A DNA stretch of 64,000 bases, taken from Hydractinia symbiolongicarpus. Its lineage: Eukaryota > Cnidaria > Hydrozoa > Anthoathecata > Hydractiniidae. The notes beneath the pieces were generated by a model that was given only the letters and a program-made list of their open reading frames with translations, was not told where the DNA came from and searched no databases. The position numbers and the translations under genes were made by a program. Positions within the stretch are counted from its first letter, which is position 1. Each line of letters starts with the position of its first letter. The DNA lies in NCBI RefSeq assembly GCF_029227915.1, contig NC_079887.1, positions 15,931,650 to 15,995,649 on the forward strand. Direction: 5' to 3'. Positions 10,199 to 21,300 of the stretch are shown piece by piece.

Positions 10199-11484
10199 TG
10201 AACATTTGGTTTGACAATGTCTCCTTTAGTTTACGCTTTGGGAGACGCAATTTCTACAAAGAACAATGGTAGAAACATAACTGCAAGAAATATACAAAAG
10301 TGGAAAGTGAATAACATCTGGTTTGAGAATGTCTTCTTTATTTTACGCTTTGGGAGACGCAACTTCTACAAAGAACAATGGTAGAAACATAACTGCAAGA
10401 TATATACAAAAGTGGAAAGTGAATAACATCTGGTTTGAGAATGTCTTCTTTATTTTACGCTTTGGGAGACGCAACTTCTACAAAGAACAATGGTACAAAC
10501 ATAACTGCAAGAAATATACGAAAGTGGAAAGTGAATAACATCTGGTTTGCAAATGTCTTCTTTAATTTACGCTTTGGGAGACGCAACTTCTACAAAGAAC
10601 AATGGTAGAAACATAACTGCAAGAAATATACAAAAGTGGAAAGTGAATAACATCTGGTTTAAGAATGTCTTCTTTATTTTACGCTTTGGGAGACGCAACT
10701 TCTACAAAGAACAATGGTAGAAACATAACTGCAAGAAATATACGAAAGTGGAAAGTGAATAACATCTGGTTTGCGAATGTCTTCTATAATTTACGCTTTG
10801 GGAGACGCAACTTCTACAAAGAACAATGGTAGAAACATAACTGCAAGAAATATACGAAAGTGCAAAGTGAATAACATCTGGTTTGCAAATGTCTTCTTTA
10901 ATTTACGCTTTGGGAGACGCAACTTCTACAAAGAACAATGGTAGAAACATAACTGCAAGAAATATACGAAAGTGCAAAGTGAATAACATCTGGTTTGCAA
11001 ATGTCTTCTTTAATTTACGCTTTGGGAGACGCAACTTCTACAAAGAACAATGGTAGAAACATAACTGCAAGAAATATACAAAAGTGGAAAGTGAATAACA
11101 TCTGGTTTGAGAATGTCTTCTTTATTTTACGCTTTGGGAGACGCAACTTCTGAAAAGAACAATGGTAGAAACATAACTGCAAGAAATATACGAAAGTGGA
11201 AAGTGAATAACTTCTGGTTTGCAAATGTCTTCTTTATTTTACGCTTTGGGAGACGCAACTTCTACTAAGAACAATGGTAGAAACATAACTGCAAGAAATA
11301 TACAAAAGTGGAAAGTGAATAACATCTGGTTTGAGAATGTCTTCTTTATTTTACGCTTTGGGAGACGCAACTTCTACAAAGAACAATGGCAGAAACATAA
11401 CTGCAAGAAACATACAAAAGTGGAAAGTGAATAACATCTGGTTTGCAAATGTCTCCTTTAGTTTATACTTTAGAAGATACAACC
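10199..11484 (+). repeat. 112-bp tandem array, about 11.5 units
   Basis: Units begin ATAACATCTGG at 10311, 10423, 10535, 10647, 10759, 10871, 10983, 11095, 11207 (one base changed), 11319 and 11431: eleven starts exactly 112 bases apart, with no indel. A diverged first part-unit starts at 10199 and a diverged last one runs to about 11484. Each unit contains ACGCTTTGGGAGACGCAACT. Two subtypes recur: type A (ACAAAAGTGG before, GAGAATGTC after the joint) and type B (ACGAAAGTG, GCAAATGTC). The short frames within are period artefacts, since 112 is not a multiple of three. It lies in the likely 3'UTR of the preceding gene. Confidence 0.95.
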
Positions 11485-13402
11485 TTACAAACGGAAATGA
11501 ACGCACATTGTGTATGGAAAATATAAGTAAAAGAAAAAGAAAACATCTAGCTTGCGTATTTTCAGTTTTTGATTTACGATAGATAAGAAATATAACTGCC
11601 CATAATACACTTTCCTTTTTTCGTTTTACATGTAAAACCTCTCTAGGGTAGCAGGGTATAGTAAAACCGTGCCACCAGACTGATTCTGAAGAAAGAAATT
11701 GAAAAGGTGCTATTTTTCGTTGAAAAAAAAAAAAACAGAATCAAGACTTCAAAGTTTGAGATTTTGCTTTTTCTTAGAATGTAAATGTTGTCTTATGTCA
11801 AACGCAAGCTAAATTTTATAGCAAAAATTGTATTTTATGACCCATTATTAAGTGTGTTTGCCATATGAAGTCAGTTGTAAACTGAATTCGTTATAGAAAG
11901 GTGTCGGCTAAAAACTGTCCGCTACTTTAAAGCTTTTGTTATGTCATTTCATTTGTTCCTGATAAAAGTTCCGCTGTAGAAAGAAATTCGCTTACTGTAT
12001 TCATGATTTTTTTCAACATTTCTAACTTCTCTAAGATTTTGATGACTTCATCTACAATCTTCATTAATTCTTTGTTGTGAAACGTAATTTACAATCCATC
12101 GGTCCTTCCCAAGTCATTCCTTGTTGAAATTACCATTTAAATTGAACCCATAATAACTAAACATTCGTTTTCTCCATGCATTCTGGTCAGCCCTTTGTAA
12201 CCGACGAATAACTGCAAGATCGCGAAGACATTTCACTTTACAAAGCACAAGAATCTTCCGTCTTAAAGAGTGACTAATTTCAAAATTTGGTCTACAATTT
12301 TTCCATAAAGCATATCATGCGAACTGCGAACTGCTGAAGTTCTCTTACTACTTTCAAAATATTAGATCATACTAATTTTTGCAGACGACAGCAATTTTTG
12401 CAGACGACACCAGTTTTCCCAATATTACTCACTTTAGCAGGCCGTCATGTTGACTATTCCGTAATGCGAATATGGCAAAAACTCTGTAGCGCATTTCGGC
12501 GATGTTTACATGATCGACATACTTTTGCATATGCAAAGCTTCAGCAGCCAGCCGATTTATTACTACTAGCTCTGATGACATCACTAAATCGAATGGTGTT
12601 TAGAAATTAGACAACATGGTATATCGTCATCAGGGGGTACTACATCTGTTTTAGTTGCTTTTACATTGTCCCCATACCGCCAATGCTTTTTTAAGCTAGC
12701 GCCCTAACTAACAGGTCTAACCTTATTTTCCTAAAAAGTAAATTAATTTTCACGGATGCTTGATTTGCAAAAAAAAAAAACTTAGGGAGTACTTACCATA
12801 TAACCATCTCGTTTCCAGAGCTTCTTTTTTGCTTTTTCATATGTGACTAGCACGAACCAGCACGCATATCATAAAGCGAAAAATAAGCTCTGGTGACGAG
12901 ATTGGCAAGCAATATAATTGATCGCACGTTGTTTCTTTGTGTTTCTTCTTTTCGAGAATTTATTTTCGCGAATTAGGTACCCTTAAATACTTCGCGGGTA
13001 TTAAATTCAGCAAAAATGGACGAAAAATACGCCCAATTTACGAAAAAGTCTCCCTGCGAAAATCAGTTAACTTCTAGTTAACAGACAATTCAGACACTTC
13101 AACGACACTTTCAGTTTTTCGCTGTTTTTTAAAAGTTCGCAAAATTTTATTTACGCAAAAAGTATGGTTCGCCATAAAACGCAGCATTTTTTTCCTGCGA
13201 AATGTGCCAATTAGAAATCGTCTTTAAGAATTTTGCTGCCATGAAACAAAATGTGTAAAAAGTAGTCGAAAATAGATGAAAAAACTGTAGAGCAACAAGT
13301 TTTTTCTCGCAAACACTTACTTTCCTTAAAGTACTTTAAAAATATATAAATAAGTCCTAAAGAAAATACACTAAAAAGTAAAAATAAAACAAACTCCAGT
13401 AC
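11485..13402. other. Intergenic stretch, no recognised gene
   Basis: AT-rich single-copy-looking DNA. Around 12945-13240 several GCGAA/TTCGC blocks (for example TTTTCGCGAATTAGG, ACGAAAAATACGCCC) resemble a dispersed Cnidaria-style repeat, with a similar patch at about 46090-46170; this is weak. A short open frame at 12398-12610 has no protein-like signal. Confidence 0.4.
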
Positions 13403-13564
13403 ATGAAAATGATTTGTTGTCCATGTATCAAAACATTTAGCAGATTCGCCAAAAACAAAAGATTTCTAACTGAAGGTCTTTTGATTGCTCCTGAAATTGT
13501 GCATTATATTGAGGCTAGATTTGGTTTAAACATCGAAATGAATGTAATGACAGAAAGACTTTAA
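13403..13564 (+). CDS. Candidate small ORF with N-terminal Cys cluster
   Basis: An ATG-to-TAA frame of 53 residues starting MKMICCPC and continuing KTFSRFAKNKRF, then an acidic/hydrophobic tail with EIVHYIEARFGLNIEM. An N-terminal Cys cluster next to basic residues is how some S-acylated membrane-tethered proteins begin. A possible splice acceptor (CTCCAG) ends at 13399, so it could instead be the last exon of an unseen gene. It lies tail to tail with KIFBP, 70 bp away. It may also be chance. Confidence 0.3.
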   Translation: MKMICCPCIKTFSRFAKNKRFLTEGLLIAPEIVHYIEARFGLNIEMNVMTERL

Positions 13565-13633
13565 AATAACAGTGATATCACTCACAGGTACAAAGAGCTA
13601 AAAACATACAAATTCTCACGAAGTTCAAATTGG

Positions 13634-15472
13634 TTAAGAATAATTGTTTAAAACGTTATTCATTTTTGTATTAAATAAAGTCAACATCTCTCTGGTAATC
13701 GTCAACTCCTCATCAAAAACTTTTGGCATATTCTCATGTGTATCACAATAGCTGACAATATATTCGTAACACTCCTTTTCCTTAAGCATGTACTGAATTT
13801 TAGTGTCCCTATCGTTGGTATAGTACTTGGAGTAAAGCCTTGACAAACAGAAAAAGGAAGACAAAACTGGTCGCACATCATCTTCTTCAAACGCGGTTGG
13901 CAATTGGTTTTCTTTTTTGTACGAGTCAATGAAACCGCTGAAATATTTCGCTCCTTGGAGTAATAAGAAGTTTATTTTCTTAATGGAATTAGCAGAAAAC
14001 TTTTGTGGGTTCTCCTCTATGATGGCCTTTTTTAATTCTGCCATTTCACCATAGGTCTCGGCAATTTCGAAGGTTAACTGCCTAGAAATCTGTAAAAAGT
14101 GTTGTGGGTTGAGTTCAATAAGAATAGCGTTCAACATATCTATACGACGCTTGTGCATTTTACAGCGATTCTCGAAATCGTTATCAAAAAATGCAAGATA
14201 CTTATAAAGTTGACTAATGTCTTGAGTGATTTCAACAAAGTCTGATACGTAACCATCTAGTTTGTAAAATTCCTTTGCTTCTTGAAGACATTTATTGCTG
14301 AAAACAAAAAGTGCTTTTGAAGATTTCAAATCTTTAGCGATCTGATCAGTTACCCGTTCTTCAGTAACTGAAGGCTCCAACCCGCTAAACTTCAGAGATT
14401 TAAAATCTTTATCAAAGTCATTTTTGTTTTCCTTTACCAATGACTCACCACTTGTGTTACCTGTAATATTGACATTGTGAGATTCTTTTAAAAGGTTTAA
14501 TCCATATTTCCCCCAACATCTTAAAATGTCTGCCCTTGATTTTTGTGCTTTTTCTAGGGCACGTTCACGATCACTGCTATCTTCATACTCTTTTTTGCTT
14601 ACATCACCAATACCCTCCTGATTAACTATCTCAGCACATGACAGACAATACCGAGCAGAAGAAAACTGATCTTGAGTCACGTAATATTGAGACAGCGTGG
14701 CACAGCTTAAAGACCAGTCTAATGGCTCGTATTGCTTAGTAGCAATTTGTCTAGCCAAAGTGACATGACAATACTTAGCAGACATTTCAGGTTTTTCAAG
14801 GCGGGCATAGACTTGCGCCAAATAATACAGTGTAAGCGTGTGGATACTTTCAAAGTTTGATTCACGTTTAACAATCAAATTCTCGTCTTGTTTATCAGGT
14901 TTTCTCCAAATCTCATCAAAGTCAAAAGGAGCACTATGACCACTTTCTTTGATTTGTTTGTACTCATCTTCAGCCAGAAGAAGGTATTCCATTGCTTTCT
15001 CGGATGAAGATCGGTTTGACCATAAAATACTTAGCTGGTTCTTTACGCAAATACTAAGGCAGCAGTATTTAGGCGTTTGAGTATATTCTTTAATTAAGGA
15101 TGCACATTTATTTAAATATTCTTCACCAGTTGATACCTCTTCACATTCAATAAAATTTAAACCAAGATCATAATTTAACACAGCTATCAAATAGTTTGGT
15201 GTTACATTATCTTCAATGCGGACCTCTTGTTTGCCTAGAAATTCTAGTTGTACCTCATCAGCTGATACCTCCTGTTCAACAACAACCTCACTTTGATCTT
15301 CAATTAAATCTTCAAGTTTACTTTTCAAACTTTTTAAAATTTCCCTTGCTTTGTACTTGGAAGCATAAGGTTTATCTTCTTGATCTGATTTTGAAGTTTC
15401 TGTACTAAGAGTTCTAGCTTCTCTGTACTTTTTATAACCATGATCACACAACCATTGTTTTAAATAAGCCAT
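13634..15472 (-). CDS. KIFBP: KIF-binding protein (KBP)
   Basis: A 612-residue single-exon protein, close to the human length of about 621. KBP binds the motor domains of some kinesins (for example KIF1 family, KIF15, KIF18A) and blocks their microtubule attachment. Blocks alignable with the family include SKYKAREILKSLKSKL (N-terminal), CCLSICVKNQLSILWSNR (about 137-154), YYLAQVYARLE (216-226), SLSCATLSQYYV, EAKEFYKLDGYVSDF (398-412) followed by VEITQD, and CKMHKRRIDML (437-447). The architecture is all-helical with TPR-like repeats; a charged, low-complexity loop lies at about 285-390, as in other KBPs. ATG is at 15472; on the minus strand an AG (TGTATTTAG) sits about 11 bases upstream, so a 5'UTR intron is likely. 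No frame damage. Confidence 0.93.
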   Translation of the reverse strand: MAYLKQWLCDHGYKKYREARTLSTETSKSDQEDKPYASKYKAREILKSLKSKLEDLIEDQSEVVVEQEVSADEVQLEFLGKQEVRIEDNVTPNYLIAVLNYDLGLNFIECEEVSTGEEYLNKCASLIKEYTQTPKYCCLSICVKNQLSILWSNRSSSEKAMEYLLLAEDEYKQIKESGHSAPFDFDEIWRKPDKQDENLIVKRESNFESIHTLTLYYLAQVYARLEKPEMSAKYCHVTLARQIATKQYEPLDWSLSCATLSQYYVTQDQFSSARYCLSCAEIVNQEGIGDVSKKEYEDSSDRERALEKAQKSRADILRCWGKYGLNLLKESHNVNITGNTSGESLVKENKNDFDKDFKSLKFSGLEPSVTEERVTDQIAKDLKSSKALFVFSNKCLQEAKEFYKLDGYVSDFVEITQDISQLYKYLAFFDNDFENRCKMHKRRIDMLNAILIELNPQHFLQISRQLTFEIAETYGEMAELKKAIIEENPQKFSANSIKKINFLLLQGAKYFSGFIDSYKKENQLPTAFEEDDVRPVLSSFFCLSRLYSKYYTNDRDTKIQYMLKEKECYEYIVSYCDTHENMPKVFDEELTITREMLTLFNTKMNNVLNNYS

Positions 15473-15974
15473 TTGATGCTGCCTAAATACATAAAAACAT
15501 GACTAACAAGGAGCACACATCTCAATCTCAAATCAAACGCACATCAGTGTCTGGCTCTATATAATACAAAAGAGAACTACTTTTAGAAATTTTGCACTTT
15601 TGTAAAAGTCTTGCAAAATTTTCTTAAAATGTGATTACTATTTTGTTTTTGTTTTTCTGCATTTATATTATGATGACGTCAGCAGTATTTGAAGAAAAAT
15701 TGCATGTTGCCTGATTGTATAGAACCTATAAAATTATCATTATAATTATGTATAAGATCATGTGCTTTCAACGAATGGTTCAGGAGGGTGTTAAAAATTT
15801 TGCTGACGTCAGCATGGAACCGCCAATAAAACAATTTTTTTAAGAAATTCCTCTACCCCTTCATGCTATTGTGTAGACTTGAAGTGTCGATTAAGAAAAT
15901 GTACAGGTTCATCTGCTTTTGAGAAATGGTTACAGAGATATTTTGGTTAGGGCTTTTTAATGACGTTATATCAA
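15473..15974. other. KIFBP upstream region with CRE-palindrome repeats
   Basis: No gene. TGACGTCAGC at 15674-15683 and GCTGACGTCAGC at 15802-15813 are CRE palindromes; the second, with following CATGG, recurs at 45379-45390 in similar flanks, so it probably belongs to a dispersed repeat rather than to the KIFBP promoter. Confidence 0.4.
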
Positions 15975-17090
15975 GATTAAGGCTACCCTGTTGATGTTGT
16001 ATACCTAGACTTCAGTAAAGCTTTCCATAAGTCCCCCATAAGAGACTGCTTAAAAAATTCTTAGCATATGAAATTGGAGGAAATGTTACAAACTGGACTG
16101 ACTCCTGGTTATCTGGAAAGCAGAGAGTAGATATTTCTATTACGAAATCAGCTTGGTTACCAGTACTTAGTGGTGTACCACAGGGATCTGTTTAGGAGCT
16201 TGTTCTTTTTATAATTTACCATTAGCGACATAGATGATGACTTAATCAGCCATGTTTTCAAATTTGCGGACAACACAAAGTTATTTTCCAAAGTGAAAAA
16301 CAGAAGTGATAGATGGGTTAAAAAAGTAAAAACAAACAAGTTAAAATAAAGCAAAAGCTTTTCGGTCTAAAACCATCATCAGTGCATATAAAATGTTCAG
16401 TCAGTAATGCAAAATAAAAAGCATAAGATAGAGATTAACTACAAAATGATCTTGAAACTATTGGTCAAAAGACTGGTGTATGCTTTTTAATTTTAATAAA
16501 TGTAAATGTCTACACGTTGGTTAGAACAATCAACACTATGAGTACTATATCGATAACCACCAGACATTGACAAAGACATCGACAACACAAAAAAAGGTTC
16601 AGAGAAGATTTATTTAGATGATCACAGGTATTGGTCATTTACCATACAAAGAAAGACTTAAACAATGAAATGTGATATCTCTGGAAATGAGGAGATTAAA
16701 AGCTGACCTCATAGAAGCTCAAAAAATTTGTATGGTAGAATAAAATGCGCAATTAGTATTTGCCAATTTGTCTCCTGTTTGATTTTTCTTTAAATTCAAT
16801 ATTCACTTTTGACAATAAGCAAAACAATAGCTAGTCGTAGTTACTAGTTCGAATGTGTTAAAAATAATAAATAGGTATAAAAATTTAAACCTGGATGACT
16901 TTTTTAAACTGAGTGAGAATTCACTGGCAAGAGGACACTCAAAAAAGATATGGAAACCTCATATTAGTCTGGATAAAAGAAAATTTTCATTTGTTCCTTG
17001 GGTTATTAATGAATAAAAAATTATACCAGAGAAAGCAGTGTCTGCCACTTCAATAAAAATTTTAAGTAAGTTTATTCAACTGCGTTTGGA
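15975..17090 (+). mobile_element. Degraded LINE (CR1/Jockey-type reverse transcriptase)
   Basis: Frame-broken plus-strand pieces of a non-LTR reverse transcriptase: VVYLDFSKAF (about 15995-16024), GVPQGS (about 16173-16191), SDIDDDL and FKFADNTK with the catalytic FADD-like site mutated to FADN (about 16225-16281), then the C-terminal region LPYKERLK and MRRLKADLIEA (about 16637-16722) and KFSFVPWVINE (about 16981-17014). Many stops and shifts; dead. No clear 3' tail repeat. Confidence 0.75.
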
Positions 17091-18474
17091 GACTGTATAG
17101 GGGCTCTACACAAGTCAAAGAAGATTGCCTGCTCCAGTTTTCTAAAACGGCCACTGATGTTGGCCTACTAAAGACCATACCGCCTGGACCTGGTAAGTTA
17201 CAAAATGCAGACATTGGAGATGGAAAGTGCAGCAAGCGCATACACAGCCTACACCCTGGTGAGGTAAAACTTCTTGTATTCTGGCTGCAGAGCACTGGTC
17301 GAGAAATGCTGTTTTAACCAGAAGAGCTAAAACAGACAAATTCCAAATAATGTTCCAGAGAGAGGTGAGAGGATGATTGTGCCAAGTACAAAAATCTCAT
17401 AAAGATATTCCCAGACTACTTTCAAAGCTTTTTTAACTTGTTTGTTTTCGCAGGAGGTAGTTAAGCATTAAAAAATCTAGAACTATCTTTGTGATTTTTT
17501 CACAAATATTTTATAATAAATATCCCTCAGAATCACGAAAACCATTTTATGCTTAGCTAGCTGTACAATACAAACAAGAAACCAACATACCCCACATCAA
17601 CGTAATATATTCCACCCGCATTACTGAGCCCGCAAGGGCCCTATGTTTGTTCACGTGACCTGACGTCACGGGTAATGCAGCCATTTTGCGAAAAATAAAT
17701 TGTATAAAATGCAGCCCCAAGACTGATAATATTATTTCCTAAAACTAAATTTGAAACGCTAACAGTGATATAAAAAATCCTTTTTAATGTTGTTATTTCT
17801 GATGCGCAAGAAAATTAATATGAAATATTTCTATTTTTGTGCATGGTAACGATTTTAAAACATAGTGTGTTTCCTCCGTATTTTGTGACTTCACAAAGTA
17901 GGTTTTACTACGGCAGAGAGAGCACGGCTGGCTGGTTTATGTCTGGTACTTTAATTTTTGTGATATTTTCAAGCAATAAAAGGATGCGATAGCTTTTGAA
18001 ATTGTCGATAAACTGGTATGCTTGTTTGCTTTGATTTCCTTTTTCAAATGATTTGTTATACCTGTCAGCGATTCAAAATGGAACGTATACGGCCCCTTCA
18101 TAGGTCCTTGCTTGTGTGTTTAGAGCCAGCGCAAGGCTGTTTATATCAAGTCACTGCGTTATTGATTTGCTTTAGCCAGCTACTTATAGCAGTCACATTT
18201 GATACATTCTACACTATAGATATAAATTATTGGCTTGCATATTTATTAAGGTATGCCAAAAATCTGTTTAAAGAGGTCAATAAACATTACAATCAACTTT
18301 CATTTTAAAAAAATCATATAGCTACAGCTAATAATGTTTGTAAACTGTTAGTAGTGAACAATTGTTGAAGAAGAAGAATTTTCTCCTACGCATGTAGCTA
18401 AGACAATATTACTGGAACTTTTTTAAGCTTTTTTTTTAATATCAATAAATTTCTTTTTTACCACTCTACTAGTT
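17091..18474. other. Intergenic stretch with a GC-richer promoter-like island
   Basis: 17640-17700 is locally GC-rich and has an E-box CACGTG (17652-17657), a CRE TGACGTCA (17661-17668) and GCAGCCATTTTG (17677-17688; a YY1-like AAAATGGCTGC on the minus strand). This could be a promoter on the minus strand, 2.2 kb before the KIFBP ATG, or part of a dispersed repeat. The 96-residue plus frame at 18018 has no recognisable signal. Confidence 0.35.
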
Positions 18475-18848
18475 GGCGGACGTCAGAAATATCTGGTGTT
18501 AGAGTCATTTAAGCACCAAGAATAGAGTTGGTCGGCAAATGATAACTCAAAAATTCGCAAAATTGTATCTAACCATCCAGCCATTAACGCATGCCATTAA
18601 ATCGCCGATATTTAATGATAACTTTGGCACCTCGTTTAAATAGAATTTCCGCGCGCCGTTTTCAACTAGTTCTCAGAACCCTTTTCGCATTTTAAAGCGA
18701 AGCACAACAATAATAATGGGTAATGGCTGTGGGGAGACAACAAGCATATAATATTTTTTTTCATTTTTCCGACTCAGTATATCAAAAATTTTGATCAAAA
18801 ATAGGGTTGGTCGGGTGACTCTAACACCAAATATTTGTGACATCCGCC
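18475..18848. mobile_element. MITE with 33-bp terminal inverted repeats
   Basis: 18475-18507 and the reverse complement of 18816-18848 match at 30 of 33 positions by eye; both start GGCGGA and end GGTGTTAGAGTCA. The total is 374 bp with no coding capacity. Just inside the TIRs both ends carry ATAG(A/G)GTTGGTCGG in direct orientation. A target duplication is not clear. Confidence 0.75.
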
Positions 18849-20530
18849 TTAGCTCAACAAAACAGGGAACCATGATCCAGGCATCTGATCCCCGGAACTG
18901 GAGATATTGCAGTTTTCACTTTTGTCGGCATATGCACTTCTTAATCAGAAATTATTTGCTGTTTAGTTCATATCTGCTAAAGTATTTTAATAGATTTAAC
19001 TGTACCAAATCATATATTTTATGCATGAATACACCTTTACGATAATTCGGGAAAACTAACACTCTATCACAGCTTATTTTACCATCAGAGGAGGTAAACT
19101 ACACACTTTTATTATATTGTCGTGTTTTGTTTTTAATAAAAAGTACACATAAGTTGTATCTTAGTATATTAGTGTTTCCTGGAAATTTGAAAGAAATTTA
19201 TACAAAGGAAGTTGAAAGATTGGAGAAAACACACTTTCGTCTCTAACAAGCTCTTATAAAAACACGTTTTTTACCTCCTTTTTTCTGATATAGTAAAACG
19301 ATGCAAAGCCGTATGAATGCATGTACAATTGAATTATCATAAAGGTATTCATCTTGTTTGACATTATTTAAAAAAATCAACATAAGCATTAGGTTCGACA
19401 AACATGACACATGGGTTCTCTGTTTTAAGAGTTATATGCAGATTGTTTATTGTAACGAATGCTAGGCATGCTTAACACAAAATTGCACTATTGTTAAGTT
19501 TTACACCATTGTTTTTTGTTTGAAAGTCACATTTTTAAACAAATTATTATCATTATTCTAAACATTATATTCGTATATTTTTTTACAAAACTTTGATGAA
19601 AACTCTGCAGAATTATTTTTTTAATAGCAAGTCTTTTTCACTTTAACACCTGGTCATATTATAAGGGATTCTCCTGTGAAGAAGCTGTGTTAGGTTTCCA
19701 CAATATTATTGAGATAACGTTCAAGTGAACTATGACGTCTTATTACTCTTTTACAGTCCCATATTAACAGTTTTCAAGAGAACTACAGCGACATTTTAGT
19801 ACAGCAAAAGTGTATTTCCAGCCAATAAGAAAGTTTGTCATGCAGTAATTGTGTATATCTTAATTTGTAAATTTCATTGTGTGAGTTTTTTTTCAGATTA
19901 GCATTATGACTACTCACACGAGTTACACTTGTTTACAAATTCCAGGCCTTGTCAGGAAAAAAATGCTGACGTGCGAGCTTTGCACGCCATGATACTTTTC
20001 AATCATTTTGAGGTGTGCGATGTTCGCACGGCATAATTTTTAATGGTGTGCGATGGCGTGTGCTTATTATTGTTCCATTTTTTCTCAAGTAATCATAGAA
20101 CTCGAATACAGCAACACTAATTTGCCATGTTTTAAAGCAGGTAATTTGTTGCGACGAAAGTAAAATGTGTGATGCGTTCATTGTTTATTATTTTTTTTAA
20201 AAAAAATTTACATGTTTTTTTAACTCAAACAAAGAAAGTGCTGCAAGACGCCAATTTTGTAATCGTAAAAGTAGTTACGTGGTTAAACAAAAGACTAAAA
20301 TTTTTATGACAATTTATAACAAAATTATTTCTTTAGCTAAAATAAACAAGATGGAAAATTTTCGTCACTAAAGAAGGCTACTTTCCTTATGTGAAAAGCC
20401 TCTTATTTTAATTTTAAAAGAGCAACTAAATTTAAAAAAAAATTAAATGTTTGTCTTCAACATAACTTGCAAGTAACATGATATATTTTTAAGATTTACT
20501 CGCGAGTAGTGTAATTATTGCGTACTCCCG
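18849..20530. other. Intergenic AT-rich stretch
   Basis: No gene recognised. TGTGCGATGTTCGCACGGCA-like sequence near 20011-20030 and again (inverted sense) around 21585-21700 suggests a dispersed repeat that brackets the LINE copy below; both contain GCACAC/GTGTGC and GATCGCAC-type words. Confidence 0.35.
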
Positions 20531-21300
20531 TTATCATCATCATCATCATTATTCTTGGCTTAACGTCCGTGGTATATTAATGACCCTTTTCCAATCTGAT
20601 CTAGACTGTGTTAGATCTAAACTCAACTTCCTCTGTATCAAGTCTGTCCTTATAACCTCCTGCGAAGTCTTTCTCGGTCTGCCTCTGGGCTTTGCCCCAG
20701 GAACTATCAAGTCTCTACACTTACTTACCCAATTATCCTCCTCCATTCTTTCTAAGTGCCCCAGCCAATTCAATCTTCTTATCTGGATAGCATCTTTAAT
20801 TCTACGGAGACTTAGCCTGCTTCTTAACTCATCTGACCTCTTTCTGTCTCTCAGCCTGGCGTTACACATCCACCTAACCATTCTCATATCATTTCTATCT
20901 AAACGGTCAAGATCTTCCTGCTTCACTGCCCATGTCTCACTACCGTACAACATAACACTTCTTACACAGGTCTCATACAACCTACCTTTTACCTCAATTG
21001 ACAGGACTCTGCTAGTCAACAAAGGAAGTAACTCCCTGAACTTTTTCCAAGCAGAACCTATCCTGCAAGTAACACTTCTACCAACACCCTTTTCACTGCC
21101 CAACATATCACCTAAGTAACAGAAGTTCTTAACTATCTCTAATGAGCCACTGTTGTACATCATTAAAGCTGGAAATACTTCATTCTCTATAATCTCACCT
21201 TTGCAACGCTTGCATACAATCTGTATGTCAGCTCTTCACCTTCCACTAATACTACTGCACTTCTTATGTACCCAATGCTTGCAAGTCTGACAAAAAATTG
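20531..21300 (-). mobile_element. 5'-truncated LINE: RT C-terminal domain with Cys-rich finger
   Basis: The minus-strand open frame 21163-20549 (204 residues) carries the typical region after the RT palm: VKNFCYLGDMLG, RLYETCVRSVMLYGSETWAV, RRLNWLGHLERM and GAKPRGRPRKT. It is intact to its stop. Upstream on the same strand (about 21290-21165) a Cys-rich piece is readable (CQTCKHWVHKKCS, later CKRCKGE), interrupted by one TGA. The 3' end is a GAT/ATG microsatellite tail at 20531-20549, a mark of target-primed insertion. It looks like an RTE/CR1-grade element, fairly young but truncated. Confidence 0.85.

Noticed and set aside
10199-11484. CRISPR-like regular repeats
   Set aside because: The whole 112-bp unit is conserved with no unique spacers, and the genome is eukaryotic; it is a tandem satellite.
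10323-11582. Several near-identical ~71-residue frames
   Set aside because: Artefacts of the 112-bp array; each frame ends when the period shifts the reading frame.
18018-18308. 96-residue plus-strand frame after a promoter-like island
   Set aside because: Low-complexity hydrophobic translation with a possible splice donor right at its start; no evidence of coding.
20580-21119. 179-residue plus-strand frame
   Set aside because: Antisense to the LINE reverse-transcriptase frame, which has clear family motifs.
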